A stretch of DNA of 64,000 nucleotides from Neolewinella litorea (GCF_004803465.1 NZ_SRSF01000004.1:62001-126000), one strand, 5' to 3'; shown: positions 21,329-30,782, counted from the first letter of the stretch. The notes: generated by a model not told the origin, from the sequence alone. A program made the numbers and translations.

Positions 21329-22099
21329 TCAAAGGTCGTTCGCGTCCGACACGATTCCCGCCGCGAGCCTGACTTTCATGGCCTCGAAAAGCAGGATGCC
21401 GGCGGCCACCGAAACGTTGAAGCTGTTGAGGCTGCCTACCTGGGGGATCCGGAACGTAAGGTCGGCCGCCCGCGCCACGCCCGTGCTGATGCCCTCGTCT
21501 TCGGCGCCAAGCACAATGCAGAGGGGGCCGCTCAGGTCGAGTTCGTGTAGTTGGCGCTCCGCCGCAAGGTCACTGGCGATCACCCGGACGCCGTTGAGCT
21601 GCAACTCCTGCACCGTGTTGACCAGGCTCTTTTCCCGGCATACCGGCAGGCGGCTGAGGGCTCCGGCACTGCTCTTCACCGCGTCGGCCGTCAGGCCGGC
21701 ACTGTTCTTCTGGGGTATAATGATGGTGTGGGCCCCGCACACTTCCGCCGAGCGGGCGATGGCTCCGAGATTGCGTACGTCGGTGACGCCATCCAACAAC
21801 AACAGCAGGGGCGTCTCCCCCCGCTCGTACAGCTGGGGCAGCACGTCGGAAACTTGCTGGTAGCGGGCGGCGGCGAGTTGGGCCACCACGCCCTGATGGT
21901 TACCCCGAACCATGCGCTGCAGTTTCGCCTGGGGAATCAGCGTCATGGGTACGCCGTGCAGTTTGCACGCGGCGCGGAGTTCCTTCTCAAATTCCCCGCG
22001 GGTACCCTGCTGTAGGTACACCTTGTCTACCGGCTGGCCGGCGGCCAGGGCTTCGAGCACGGGGTGGCGGCCGTAGATCAGGTCTTCGCGTTGCTTCAT
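21329..22099 (-). CDS. rlmB: 23S rRNA (guanosine-2'-O-)-methyltransferase RlmB-like (SpoU/TrmH family)
   Basis: SAM-dependent RNA 2'-O-ribose methyltransferase, 256 residues. An N-terminal substrate-binding domain (IYGRHPVLEAL, about 8-75) is followed by a SpoU knot. Its conserved motifs are NLGAIARSAE (motif 1, the Asn-Arg pair), VLGAEDEGIS (motif 2) and LNSFNVSVAAGILLFE (motif 3). The closest characterised match is RlmB, which methylates G2251 of 23S rRNA; TrmH-like relatives cannot be fully excluded by eye. It lies between recG and the CotH gene on the same strand, 48 bp upstream of recG. Confidence 0.92.
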   Translation of the reverse strand: MKQREDLIYGRHPVLEALAAGQPVDKVYLQQGTRGEFEKELRAACKLHGVPMTLIPQAKLQRMVRGNHQGVVAQLAAARYQQVSDVLPQLYERGETPLLLLLDGVTDVRNLGAIARSAEVCGAHTIIIPQKNSAGLTADAVKSSAGALSRLPVCREKSLVNTVQELQLNGVRVIASDLAAERQLHELDLSGPLCIVLGAEDEGISTGVARAADLTFRIPQVGSLNSFNVSVAAGILLFEAMKVRLAAGIVSDANDL

Positions 22100-22130
22100 G
22101 CCGCAAGATAGGGTCGCGGGGGCTGAAGCA

Positions 22131-24419
22131 TTATTCCGGCCGCAACGCGCGCACGACGACCACCAGCAGCAGGGCAGCCAGCCCGATGCCGAGTCGCATC
22201 CAGAAGCGCTGACTGGTCATGGTGGCCGATTGCAGATAGCCCGGGTTCGCGGCCCCCGGGGTGCCCGCATTTTCCTCCCGCACCCAGTTGCGGTGGCGGC
22301 TGTTGTCGAGGCCCGGCAGGGCCAGAGCGTAGGTGAAGACGCTGTCGGCTGTCGCCGGAAGCTGGTAGCTGATCGCGTTCACGTAGCTGTTGTCGTCGGC
22401 GTAGAGCCCGATGCGGTCTTCCCTTTTGTTTAGCCCGAAGGGCAGGTCGCCACCAACGTCCCGGATGCGGGGGAAGGTGGCGCGGAAGGCCTGTGTATCC
22501 TCGCACACGACCAGGTATCCGCCCGCGCGCAGGACGGTCGGTGGCAACACAAAGCGGCGATCGCTCCCGTCCACGAGGTACCAGCCGGTAAGGTCAACCG
22601 GGGTGGTACCCCGGTTGTGGAGCTCGAGCCAGTCGCCGGACCGGTCGTTCTTCGGGCACAGCTCGTTAATGATGATGGACTTGGCGTTGGGGTGGACCAC
22701 GGGCTCGAAGTCGGCCTTCAAAATATAGGGGCGGTCATCGGTGAGGTCCAGTTGCAATTGCAGCGAATCCACCGGCGCCCCTTCCCATCCTCGGAAGTGG
22801 TAGCCGGGCTGGGGCACGGCCCGCAGGGTGATGGGGTAATGGGCGAAGTAGTGGCCCGAGAGCCCGTCCGTGCCTACCTGCAGGTTGTCGTTGAGTACGA
22901 CGTAGCCTCCGAGCGAGGCCGTTATCTCTACATGGCGGTCGGCTCCCCCCCGGAAGTAGGTGCGGAAGTGTTCGCGCAGGTGTTCCGGCCGGTAGAGGGC
23001 AAAGCGCCGCAGTTGGTCGATGTGGTAGCGCCAGTTGTATTCCCGTTGTTCCCAGCGGCGGAGGTGGCGGGGCATCTCCGGCTCGAGGTCGGCCACCGCC
23101 GCGTCGATGCTTTCCGTGACGGCTTCGGTACTGAAGTCGGTGTGCAGGTAGTCGAGCGTACGGTTTACGAACCGGTTGCGGTAGACCGGATTGACCAGCA
23201 GCTTGCGCTGAAAGAGGGTTGACCAGGGCGGATTGGGCCATACCGGGCCGTCGGGGGCGGTGAGCAGTTCCAGGGTGTTGGCCGTCCAGCCGGAGTCGCG
23301 GTGCAATCCAAAGCCCTGATCCACGTCGTAGAGGATCCAGCGGAACCGTCCCTGCGGGCCGTCGGGCCGCCAGTACCGGATGTTGCCGCCGGCGTCGCGG
23401 TTGTCGAAGAAGGTCTGCGCAATCTGCAGCCGCTGGAAGTTATCGACGTCCATCATCTCCCGCACCCGGCTGAAGTGCTGCGGTTGGCTCAGGTCGTGGT
23501 CCCGAACGAAGTTGCGCAACTGTTCGTACTCCCGGGTCGTGCCGTGCTTGGCGGTCATCTCGTGTTCGAGCAGGCTGAGGGAGTCCTTCTTGACGCCCCG
23601 GTGGTGATCGGCCAGGAAGCGGGGGTTGATCTTCTCCCGCAGGTGGTACACGCCCCAGTAGCTGCCGTTGAGGAACACCCGCACCGGACGGCTGTCCTGC
23701 AGGTCCAGATCCCAGCTCGGGTCGGCCAGGAGATCGGTCATCAAGGCGTCGCGGATATAGCTGCGTCCCCAGTCGGAACCCCCGTTACGCACCACCAGGA
23801 AGCGGAACTCGTCCAGTCCGTCCGGGCCAAAGAGGGGGTACTTGATCTTCTGGTTGCCGTCGGACTTCCGGGCCGAGAGGGAAAAAGACTTCTGGGGGTG
23901 GGTGCGGCTTGTACCCCCGAAGAGGCGGAAGCCCACCGTGCCGTTGTAGACCGATGATCCGTCGGACTCAAAAAAGTCGACGTGAATGGGGTGTTCCCGG
24001 TGGGTATCCCAGTTGGGTCGGCGGGGGTTGTCACCCGCGAGAAACCAGCCGGTGCGTGGGTGGAAAAGCCGTGCGGGGTCGATGCCTACGGAGAGGGTGA
24101 GCAGCGGACTGCGGGGCTCGTCAATGAGGTAGCTGCCGCCGACTTCAGCCAGGCGTTCGGTACCAGCGAATACGGCAGCGCGGATGACCCGGGATCGCCC
24201 CACGGCAATCGGAGCACCGGTGTAGCGATCCGACCGCAACGAAGGCCGGGACCCATCGGTGGTGAAGTATACGGCGCCCGCGTCCCCGCCCAGAATAGTC
24301 ACGTCTTGATCCGTCCTGTACACTCCCGGGGCGGGTTCCAGTACCAGGCTCGGCTGCGCCGGCAACCAGCAGGTGCAGCAGCAGAAAAGGACGGTCAGGA
24401 AGGGGGAAACAAGACGCAA
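22131..24419 (-). CDS. CotH-kinase family secreted protein with lamin-tail domain
   Basis: 762-residue exported protein. A signal peptide (to about residue 22, CWLPAQ) is followed by a chitobiase/FN3-like segment (about 30-85, VYFTTDGSRPS). The CotH kinase-like core (about 100-480) has GFRLFGGTSR, the RNGGSDW motif, YWGVYHLREKI and the metal-binding LYDVDQGFG. A lamin-tail domain follows (about 585-700, IIINELCPKN, WLELHN, GWYLVDG). A C-terminal hydrophobic helix (about 740-758) with RALRPE after it would act as a membrane anchor. CotH proteins are atypical kinases, best known from spore coats; in Bacteroidota their role is unsettled, so a surface-structure role is inference. The gene ends 32 bp before the rlmB-type gene starts. 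Confidence 0.88.
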   Translation of the reverse strand: MRLVSPFLTVLFCCCTCWLPAQPSLVLEPAPGVYRTDQDVTILGGDAGAVYFTTDGSRPSLRSDRYTGAPIAVGRSRVIRAAVFAGTERLAEVGGSYLIDEPRSPLLTLSVGIDPARLFHPRTGWFLAGDNPRRPNWDTHREHPIHVDFFESDGSSVYNGTVGFRLFGGTSRTHPQKSFSLSARKSDGNQKIKYPLFGPDGLDEFRFLVVRNGGSDWGRSYIRDALMTDLLADPSWDLDLQDSRPVRVFLNGSYWGVYHLREKINPRFLADHHRGVKKDSLSLLEHEMTAKHGTTREYEQLRNFVRDHDLSQPQHFSRVREMMDVDNFQRLQIAQTFFDNRDAGGNIRYWRPDGPQGRFRWILYDVDQGFGLHRDSGWTANTLELLTAPDGPVWPNPPWSTLFQRKLLVNPVYRNRFVNRTLDYLHTDFSTEAVTESIDAAVADLEPEMPRHLRRWEQREYNWRYHIDQLRRFALYRPEHLREHFRTYFRGGADRHVEITASLGGYVVLNDNLQVGTDGLSGHYFAHYPITLRAVPQPGYHFRGWEGAPVDSLQLQLDLTDDRPYILKADFEPVVHPNAKSIIINELCPKNDRSGDWLELHNRGTTPVDLTGWYLVDGSDRRFVLPPTVLRAGGYLVVCEDTQAFRATFPRIRDVGGDLPFGLNKREDRIGLYADDNSYVNAISYQLPATADSVFTYALALPGLDNSRHRNWVREENAGTPGAANPGYLQSATMTSQRFWMRLGIGLAALLLVVVVRALRPE

Positions 24420-24484
24420 GGGGAGTATGCCTTAAATGATTACTTTGTGGCGGGCATCAGCCGCAACAACTTACCAAATTCCCA

Positions 24485-25366
24485 ATGGATTTCAGCCTGC
24501 AAAACGACCAGCTCAGCATCAAGATCAACAGCACCGGGGCGGAGCTGAAAAGTCTGGTGAAGCGAGAGACCGGCCAGGAGTACATCTGGAGCGGCGACCC
24601 CGACGTATGGGCCGGTACAGCTCCCGTGCTCTTCCCGATCATCGGCAGCCTGAAGGACGGTAAGACAACGATAGACGGTAAGGAATATCGTATACCGAAG
24701 CACGGCCTCATTCGCCACAACGACCAGCTCGAGTTCTTTTCCAAGGTCGAGGACCGGATCATCTTCCGCCTGTGCTCGAACGAGCAAACCCTGGAGCATT
24801 ATCCCTTTCACTTCGACTTCCGGATCACCTTCCGCCTGCGCAATGAGCACCTGATCATCTACCATGAAGTGATGAACATCGATGAGCGGCCGATCCTCTT
24901 CCACCTGGGCGGCCACCCCGCCTTCCGGGTCCCGTTCTTCGACGGCGACCGCTACGAGGATTACCTGCTGCGGTTCGAGCACCCCGAGACAAGCCGCACC
25001 TATGAGGTTACGGACAGCGGCACCATTGGCGACGGGACCCACGAGGTGCCCTGGACCGATAACGGTACCGTGCTGCCCCTGACCCACGACCTGTTCCGGC
25101 AGGACGCGCTGGTGTTCAAGGACCTCAACTCGCGCAGCGTACTGCTGGAATCGCGCAACCACGGCCCGGTACTGAAACTGGACTACGCGGGCTGGACCCA
25201 CCTCGGGATCTGGGCCAAGCCGCACGGCGACTTCGTATGCATTGAGCCCTGGATCGGACTTGCCGACAGTGCCTCCGGCGACGGGCAGTTCGCCCACAAG
25301 GAAGGCATCATCAGCCTGGAACCGAATGAGGTCTACGAAATGAGCTACGACATCAAGGTACTTTAA
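24485..25366 (+). CDS. Aldose-1-epimerase family protein
   Basis: 293-residue cytoplasmic mutarotase-like protein that would interconvert alpha and beta anomers of a hexose or hexose phosphate. The galactose-mutarotase beta-sandwich fold shows in TGAELKSLV, GTAPVLFPIIG, KHGLIRH, the catalytic-type histidine in HLGGHPAF, and CIEPW near the end supplying the catalytic Glu. The motif pattern is that of the LacX-like/YeaD-like branch rather than classic GalM. It is divergent from the CotH gene and convergent with the DUF4350 gene. A 16-bp palindrome sits right after the stop codon. Confidence 0.92.
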   Translation: MDFSLQNDQLSIKINSTGAELKSLVKRETGQEYIWSGDPDVWAGTAPVLFPIIGSLKDGKTTIDGKEYRIPKHGLIRHNDQLEFFSKVEDRIIFRLCSNEQTLEHYPFHFDFRITFRLRNEHLIIYHEVMNIDERPILFHLGGHPAFRVPFFDGDRYEDYLLRFEHPETSRTYEVTDSGTIGDGTHEVPWTDNGTVLPLTHDLFRQDALVFKDLNSRSVLLESRNHGPVLKLDYAGWTHLGIWAKPHGDFVCIEPWIGLADSASGDGQFAHKEGIISLEPNEVYEMSYDIKVL

Positions 25367-25373
25367 CCCCCTA

Positions 25374-25389
25374 GGCTGAGCGCTCAGCC
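25374..25389. terminator. Palindrome at the convergent 3' ends of the epimerase and DUF4350 genes
   Basis: A perfect 16-base inverted repeat (ggctgagc/gctcagcc) overlaps the last codons of the minus-strand gene. It has no T-run on either side, so terminator function is only a guess. Confidence 0.35.
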
Positions 25390-26634
25390 GTACAGGGGCT
25401 CAATGGCGCGGTAGAATCGCAGCAGGTCGGCTTCCCGCAACTTGCCGCCCCCTTCCACCATTCGGATCTCGGTGAGCGCCCGGTCTACCGATTCCTGCGG
25501 TAAACCCAGCCGGATGGATAGGTCTTCCGGCGGCGTCTCCCCCTCCCGCCAGCGCACGCCCCGGCGATGATTGAGGTGAAACCGCAGACTGACCAGTTCG
25601 CGGCGGGCCAGTGCCGTATGATTCCCCTGCCGGTGCCCCAGGCGGCTCAGGGTCTCGATGAGGCGTCGGCTGGTATTCCGTCGGGCGGGCAGCAGCGGAA
25701 TGATGCGCTGCCGGCGCTTCCCCCGGAACACCACAAACAGTACGGCCCCCACCAGCAGGAGGTACCAGGCCAGGGTCAGTTCCCGATGCTCCTGGATGTA
25801 AAGCAAAGTACGATTCCCGCTGAGCAGGTTCCGGCCCCCCGTGTAACCGCGTTCGGCGGGCTGGTCCGTCGCGGCAACGGGGTCCTGCAGGTAGCGGCGG
25901 TGGTACTCATCCCAGTAGACCCGGCCCGTATCCAGGACGGAAAGGACGGCAGCGGGGTAGAGAACGGCAGTGGAATCGAGCACGTACCAGTTGGTCAGGT
26001 AGCGCGGGGTGGAGAACAGGTAGAAATTGCCCTGCCCCCACCCGAGGCGCACGAAATTGACGCCGAGTGTATCCAGGGTGCCGAGTACCTGCACGTCGTA
26101 GCCGGGATCGCAGAGCAGTTTTTCGCTGATCGTGCGCAGCGGCACCGCCGCGGGCGCCCAGTAGCGCACGTTGACCAGGGGGAAGCTGTCGCCGGCGGGA
26201 TAAAGGAAGGCGACCACGGAATCGGCCCGTTCGCTGGGAAAGCGGGCTTCCCCCACCGCGAAGTCGTCGTAGCACCCCGCCCCGAAGAGGTGGCGCGCCA
26301 GTTCTTCGGGCACTTCGCCCGTGGCCAGGATGGCCGTATTGCCGCGTTCCACGTAGTCGAGAAGGGTGGTCACGGCCGGGGATGCGTAGTGGGGCTGGTG
26401 GCCGACGAAGAGGTAGTTCGTGCCCCGTACGCTGTCGAGCCCCCGCAGGTCCAGGGTGTCGTAAAGAATAGAGGCCCCCGCGTCCCGGGCTGCCAGCAGT
26501 TCGTGCAGTACGTAGAGGTCGTAGGGATTTTTACCATCCGTGCGGTAACTCTCATACCAGTTGGTGGGCGGGCAACCGCAGAGGGTAAGTACGGCCAACA
26601 GCGGAAGCAAGCGCAAGGGTAGGGGCAGCCTCAT
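25384..26634 (-). CDS. DUF4350-type lipoprotein with C-terminal membrane helix
   Basis: 416-residue protein of unknown function. I place the start at ATG 26634: the upstream extension of the frame is low-complexity Arg/Pro-rich, while this ATG opens a lipoprotein-like signal (LLAVLTLCGC, Cys21) and overlaps the stop of the preceding gene by four bases (ATGA), implying translational coupling. The N-terminal half looks like the DUF4350 glutamine-amidotransferase-like fold (YVLHELLAARDAGASI, LLDYVERGNTAILATG). One membrane helix lies near residue 300 (WYLLLVGAVLFVVF) before a basic cytoplasmic tail. DUF4350 and DUF4129 genes are commonly neighbours in Bacteroidota and are often linked to MoxR ATPase clusters, but no such ATPase is in the window. 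Confidence 0.8.
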   Translation of the reverse strand: MRLPLPLRLLPLLAVLTLCGCPPTNWYESYRTDGKNPYDLYVLHELLAARDAGASILYDTLDLRGLDSVRGTNYLFVGHQPHYASPAVTTLLDYVERGNTAILATGEVPEELARHLFGAGCYDDFAVGEARFPSERADSVVAFLYPAGDSFPLVNVRYWAPAAVPLRTISEKLLCDPGYDVQVLGTLDTLGVNFVRLGWGQGNFYLFSTPRYLTNWYVLDSTAVLYPAAVLSVLDTGRVYWDEYHRRYLQDPVAATDQPAERGYTGGRNLLSGNRTLLYIQEHRELTLAWYLLLVGAVLFVVFRGKRRQRIIPLLPARRNTSRRLIETLSRLGHRQGNHTALARRELVSLRFHLNHRRGVRWREGETPPEDLSIRLGLPQESVDRALTEIRMVEGGGKLREADLLRFYRAIEPLYG

Positions 26635-27302
26635 CCTTTCGAGGCTTGAACGCTCCCCTCGTGGGCGCGCCGGCTCAGTTCCTCCATCTGGCGGCCCAGT
26701 ACCCGGTAGCTGAGTCGGTCGACGGGGTGCAGCCCGTACCAGTAACGCTCGTAGGCTTCGCTTACCGCCCGAAAGCCGTCGGCCAGCCGGTGGTGCGCCA
26801 GCTGGCGCAGGTAGGTCCGGTTGCTGAAGTCGCGTCGCCATTGCAGGACGCCCGACCGCTCGAGTTCCCCCAGCAACTGCAGGAAGCGCAGGCGAACGGC
26901 CAGGTCGTAACGGCCCTCCGCTTCCGCCGTGGCAAGCCAGTCGGCGGGGACGCCCCGACGGACGACCGTCTCCTCGTCAAGCTCCGGAGTGGGGAACGAC
27001 TGCGCGTCCTTCCCGCCCCGGGCGGGTGCGCCGGACCGAATATCCCGCCGAATACGGTGCAGCAGGAATCCGAGGCCGGTGACGGATACCAGGGTGAGCA
27101 GGACGAAAGTGGGCCAGTACAGCGCGGCCCAGTCGATCGTTCCGGCTGGTGCGGGAGTCGGCGCGGGCGGCGGGGCATCGAAACGCACCTCCTCGCGCAG
27201 GGCCCGGTACCGCTCGGCGGGGAAGGGACCGTACTCCTGCGCGCCGCCGGCTAGCGGCAGCAGAAGCGGAATAAGCAAAGAGGCGATCGGACGGAAATTC
27301 AT
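26631..27302 (-). CDS. DUF4129-type membrane protein
   Basis: 223-residue membrane protein. ATG 27302 is preferred over earlier in-frame starts because it opens a clean signal peptide (MNFRPIASLLIPLLLPLAGG). A Pro/Ala-rich linker, one membrane helix (about 65-85, WPTFVLLTLVSVTGLGFLL) and a cytoplasmic helical domain follow (about 110-215, YDLAVRLRFLQLLGELERSG, FRAVSEAYERYWYG). This last domain matches DUF4129 and resembles the end of transglutaminase-type proteins. The function is unknown. Its stop overlaps the start of the DUF4350 gene. Confidence 0.78.
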   Translation of the reverse strand: MNFRPIASLLIPLLLPLAGGAQEYGPFPAERYRALREEVRFDAPPPAPTPAPAGTIDWAALYWPTFVLLTLVSVTGLGFLLHRIRRDIRSGAPARGGKDAQSFPTPELDEETVVRRGVPADWLATAEAEGRYDLAVRLRFLQLLGELERSGVLQWRRDFSNRTYLRQLAHHRLADGFRAVSEAYERYWYGLHPVDRLSYRVLGRQMEELSRRAHEGSVQASKG

Positions 27303-27414
27303 GGCGGAAAACGAATATACCCCGGTTCCGGGCGGTCGGACTTGGCGGTACTGTCGGCAATTTCCTATTTTACCACTTTCCCACTCGCCGGCCTTTTCGC
27401 CGGCACAACAAATC

Positions 27415-27753
27415 ATGCACGTGAGTAAATTCGATGAGAAGATGACCGCCTACGAGGCTTCCATGGCCAAGATCAACGTAAAGCCCGACCTGGAGCTGCT
27501 GCGCAAGGTCGCCAAGGGGCTCGGTCCGTCTATCTACAACAACGATTCCAACAAGGTAGCCTGCAGCGACAAGACCGAACTGCAGCGGGTCGTGGACAAC
27601 TTCTGCAAGAAGAAACTCGGGATGACCGACGAAGACAAGGCCATGAATGCCGTGCAGGCCGCCTGCCAGAAGTACACCGAGCGCAGCAAGCACCGCCCCG
27701 TATTCTACTACCTGGTAGTGAAGGAACTTGGCCTGGAAAGCCACTATAACTAG
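27415..27753 (+). CDS. DUF2853 family small protein
   Basis: 112-residue soluble helical protein, starting at ATG 27415 (MHVSKFDEKM). It carries the family pattern LRKVAKGLGPSIYNNDSNKVACSD at the level of spacing and residues, then KKKLGMTD and a YTERSKHRPVFYYLV tail. DUF2853 proteins are small and uncharacterised; the function is unknown. A GC-rich hairpin (27387-27404) lies in the short leader. The stop overlaps the 3' end of the convergent SDR gene by four bases. Confidence 0.9.
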   Translation: MHVSKFDEKMTAYEASMAKINVKPDLELLRKVAKGLGPSIYNNDSNKVACSDKTELQRVVDNFCKKKLGMTDEDKAMNAVQAACQKYTERSKHRPVFYYLVVKELGLESHYN

Positions 27754-28373
27754 GCCTTAATGGTCACGCGGCCGGTGATGCCCTCATTCACGCAGCGCAA
27801 CACCAAGTCGGCCACCGCCGTGGGCTGCAGGATTTTGGGCGGGGGAGTTTCTCCCGCCCAACTGCTTGTCAGGGTAGCGCCGGGCGCCACCAGCGTCGTC
27901 CGTACGCCGCTGCCCTCCAGTTCTCTTTCCCAGCTTTCGTAAAGGATGCGCAGGCATTTTTTCGTGGCCCCGTAGGCCGTCATGTGACCGGAGGTATCGT
28001 CCGTAGCCGAGGAGCCGATGACCACCAGGTGGCCGTGCCCCCGCTCCACCAGCGGCGGCAGCAGGGCGCGGGCCAGCCGGTGATTGGCCATCACGTTCAG
28101 TTCCCAGCTTTCGCCGAAGACGTCGCGCCCGGGGTCGAGTAGGCCACCGGGGGCGTAATAGCCCGCATTCAGGATCACTACGTCGTATACACCGGTCGGT
28201 ACCTCACGGGTCAGGTCGGCCACCAGCGGCTCCACCGTCGGGTGGGTGTGCTGCAGTTCGCGCAGTTGGGCTTCGTTACGCGCCACGGCCGTCACGCGGA
28301 AGCCTGCCGCGCTCAGGGTTTCGGCGCAGGCCCGTCCGATGCCCCGGGAGGCTCCGGTAATGATGGCGTTCAT
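27750..28373 (-). CDS. Short-chain dehydrogenase/reductase (SDR)
   Basis: 207-residue NAD(P)-dependent oxidoreductase of the classical SDR type; the substrate is unknown. The cofactor motif TGASRGIG lies at residues 6-13, NAG at 69-71, catalytic Ser121/122, and YGATK with Tyr134 and Lys138. It is short for the family and stops soon after the C-terminal GRVTIKA. It converges with the DUF2853 gene and starts 62 bp from the end of the esterase gene, on the same strand. Confidence 0.93.
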   Translation of the reverse strand: MNAIITGASRGIGRACAETLSAAGFRVTAVARNEAQLRELQHTHPTVEPLVADLTREVPTGVYDVVILNAGYYAPGGLLDPGRDVFGESWELNVMANHRLARALLPPLVERGHGHLVVIGSSATDDTSGHMTAYGATKKCLRILYESWERELEGSGVRTTLVAPGATLTSSWAGETPPPKILQPTAVADLVLRCVNEGITGRVTIKA

Positions 28374-28435
28374 GGTATTTCAGTTTTCAGGTGGGGCGCC
28401 GGCGCGCGGGTGCCGGGGCCGGTAGGGTAAGGCCG

Positions 28436-29287
28436 TCAATACTGGTGAAAGGCCTGTGAAACAAAGGACAGGACCTCCGGCAGTGATTCGCGCCAGTACG
28501 TCCAGGTGTGGCCCCCGTCGCGAACGCGGTATTCGTGCGGGATCTCCCGCTCGCGCATCAGGATGTGCATCAGGCTGTTGCCTTCGTACAGGAAATCGTC
28601 GTCGCCACAGTCGATGTACCAGCGAACGGAACCAATCTTTTCGGGATCGCCATTTCTGACCAACTCCAGGGCGCTGTAGGATTCGTGGTAGGCGGTAAGC
28701 TGTTGGTCGGTGAAGGTGGAATCACCCGATTGCCGCAGCCGGTCCGCCATCTCCTCCCGGTCCAGCGGCCGGATGGAAGCACTCAGCGGGCAGGCGCTGG
28801 AGAAGAGGTCGGGGCGGTGAAGGGCGTAAATGAAGGTTCCGCCCCCGCCCATGGACAGGCCGGCCGCGGCGCGGTAGCGCTTTTCACGCCGGATGCGGTA
28901 CCGGGTTTCGACTTCGGGCATGAGTTCCTCGAAGAAAAAATCCTCATACCGGAAATCGCCGCCGACGCGGTTGAAGTAGCCCCGCCGCCCCGTGTTGGCG
29001 TCCGGCATAATGATCACCATGGGCGTGGCCCGGCCGGAGCGAAAGGCTTCATCGGCGAGGTGAGCCACCTCCCCGAACTGCACCCAGCCGCTGTGGTCGT
29101 CGCCGCCGCCGTGCAGCAGGTACAACACCGGATAACTGCGGGAAGATTCCTCATACCCAGGGGGAAGGTAAACCGCGTACTTCCGCTCGCCACCGAGAAT
29201 TTCCGATGGCAGGGTCATGTTGTCGTTCACGTAGCCGCTTTGGGCGGCCAGGGGGAGGGCAAAGAGAAACACCAACCACTTGAGCAT
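28436..29287 (-). CDS. Secreted alpha/beta-hydrolase, esterase family (feruloyl-esterase/Fes-like)
   Basis: 283-residue exported hydrolase. A short signal peptide (MLKWLVFLFALPLAAQ) precedes an esterase-D-type fold: YAVYLPPGYE, YLLHGGGDDH, the nucleophile elbow GLSMGG (Ser145), an acid in CGDDDFL (Asp230/231) and His260 in GGHTW. This family includes feruloyl and acetyl-xylan esterases and siderophore esterases, so the target may be an ester bond on a polysaccharide; the substrate is inferred only from the family. It is divergent from the acyl-CoA dehydrogenase gene. Confidence 0.9.
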   Translation of the reverse strand: MLKWLVFLFALPLAAQSGYVNDNMTLPSEILGGERKYAVYLPPGYEESSRSYPVLYLLHGGGDDHSGWVQFGEVAHLADEAFRSGRATPMVIIMPDANTGRRGYFNRVGGDFRYEDFFFEELMPEVETRYRIRREKRYRAAAGLSMGGGGTFIYALHRPDLFSSACPLSASIRPLDREEMADRLRQSGDSTFTDQQLTAYHESYSALELVRNGDPEKIGSVRWYIDCGDDDFLYEGNSLMHILMREREIPHEYRVRDGGHTWTYWRESLPEVLSFVSQAFHQY

Positions 29288-29418
29288 AGTAAAAGATATT
29301 GTGGGGTAAAATACACTTTGCCAAGTATCCTTTCGTTTCCCGGCCGCCGGTACCGGTCTTCGGCCGCATTGTGGGGTGATATTGTTTACTTTTACGGTCC
29401 TCGATAAACCCGAATATC

Positions 29419-30660
29419 ATGCCCGACACCACCACCCGGCCCCGCCCTGCCTTTACCACCAAGGAAGACTTTCACCAGCAGGCCCGCGCCGACCGCTTCG
29501 AATTTCACGATTACTACCTCGTCGACGATTTGCTGGAAGACGAACACCGCATGGCGCGGCAGGCCGTGCGCGACTGGGTGAAGGCCGAGGTTAGCCCCAT
29601 CATCGAGGACGCCGCCATGCGCGGCAAGTGCCCTACTCACCTCTTCAAGGGACTGGCCGAGGTAGGGGCCTTCGGACCCAGCCTGCCGGTAGAGTACGGC
29701 GGCGGTGGCATGGACGAGATCGCCTACGGGGTGATCATGCAGGAACTCGAGCGCTGCGACAGCGGACTGCGGTCCATGGCCTCCGTGCAGGGCAGTCTGG
29801 TGATGTACCCCATCTTCCGCTACGCGAGCGAAAAGATCAAGCGTAAATACCTGCCCGGACTGGGCAGCGGCGACCTCATCGGATGTTTCGGCCTTACCGA
29901 GCCGGATGCCGGTTCCAACCCCGGCGGGATGCTCACCACCATTGTTGACGACGGCGACGCCTACGTCCTCAACGGCTCCAAGATGTGGATCACCAACAGT
30001 CCGATCGCCGACCTGGCCGTCGTCTGGGCCAAGGACGAGGAGGGCAAGGTACGCGGCATGGTCGTCGACGCCGACACCCCCGGCTTCAGCGCCCCGGAGA
30101 TCCACGGCAAGTGGAGCCTGCGCGCCAGCATCACCGGGGAACTGGTCTTCGAAAACGTACGCGTTCCGAAGGAAAACGTCTTCCCCGACATCCGGGGGCT
30201 ACGCGGTCCGCTGAGTTGCCTGAGCAAGGCCCGCTACGGCATTGCCTGGGGGGCCATCGGCGCGGCGCTGGATTGCTACGACTCGGCCCTGCGGTACAGC
30301 CTGGAGCGGGAGCAGTTCGGCAAACCCATTGGCGGCTTCCAGCTTCAGCAGAAGAAACTCGCCGAGATGATCACCGAGATTACCAAGGCCCAGCTCCTGG
30401 CCTGGCGGCTGGGTACCCTGGCCAATCGCGGAGAGGCCACTCCGGCCCAGATCAGCATGGCCAAGCGCAACAACGTGATGATGGCCCTGGAGATCGCCCG
30501 CGAGGCCCGGCAGATTCACGGTGGCATGGGCATTACCAACGAGTACCCCATCATGCGCCACCTGATGAACCTGGAAACGGTACTGACGTACGAGGGCACC
30601 CACGACGTTCACCTGCTCATCACCGGCCACGACATCACCGGCATCAACGCTTTCGGCTAG
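29419..30660 (+). CDS. gcdH: Glutaryl-CoA dehydrogenase-like acyl-CoA dehydrogenase
   Basis: 413-residue flavoenzyme that would oxidise and decarboxylate glutaryl-CoA to crotonyl-CoA in lysine/tryptophan breakdown. Acyl-CoA dehydrogenase N, middle and C domains are complete. GCDH-specific traits are the SGLRSMASVQGSLVMYPI segment with the substrate-binding arginine, FGLTEPDAGSNPGGM, and the catalytic glutamate in TYEGTHDVH (Glu392). ATG 29419 gives a normal N-terminus. No other genes of the pathway lie nearby, so it appears to stand alone. Confidence 0.92.
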   Translation: MPDTTTRPRPAFTTKEDFHQQARADRFEFHDYYLVDDLLEDEHRMARQAVRDWVKAEVSPIIEDAAMRGKCPTHLFKGLAEVGAFGPSLPVEYGGGGMDEIAYGVIMQELERCDSGLRSMASVQGSLVMYPIFRYASEKIKRKYLPGLGSGDLIGCFGLTEPDAGSNPGGMLTTIVDDGDAYVLNGSKMWITNSPIADLAVVWAKDEEGKVRGMVVDADTPGFSAPEIHGKWSLRASITGELVFENVRVPKENVFPDIRGLRGPLSCLSKARYGIAWGAIGAALDCYDSALRYSLEREQFGKPIGGFQLQQKKLAEMITEITKAQLLAWRLGTLANRGEATPAQISMAKRNNVMMALEIAREARQIHGGMGITNEYPIMRHLMNLETVLTYEGTHDVHLLITGHDITGINAFG

Positions 30661-30782
30661 CGCCGGACGCGCCTTGGGCCCAATGCTCCACCCCCGCCGA
30701 CCGCCGAGGGAGTGCATGAATACGCTTTTGCGTCCAGGATGGGGAAGTCGTTGCCCCCGCGCCCGGCTTTTCTGTGACCCTT

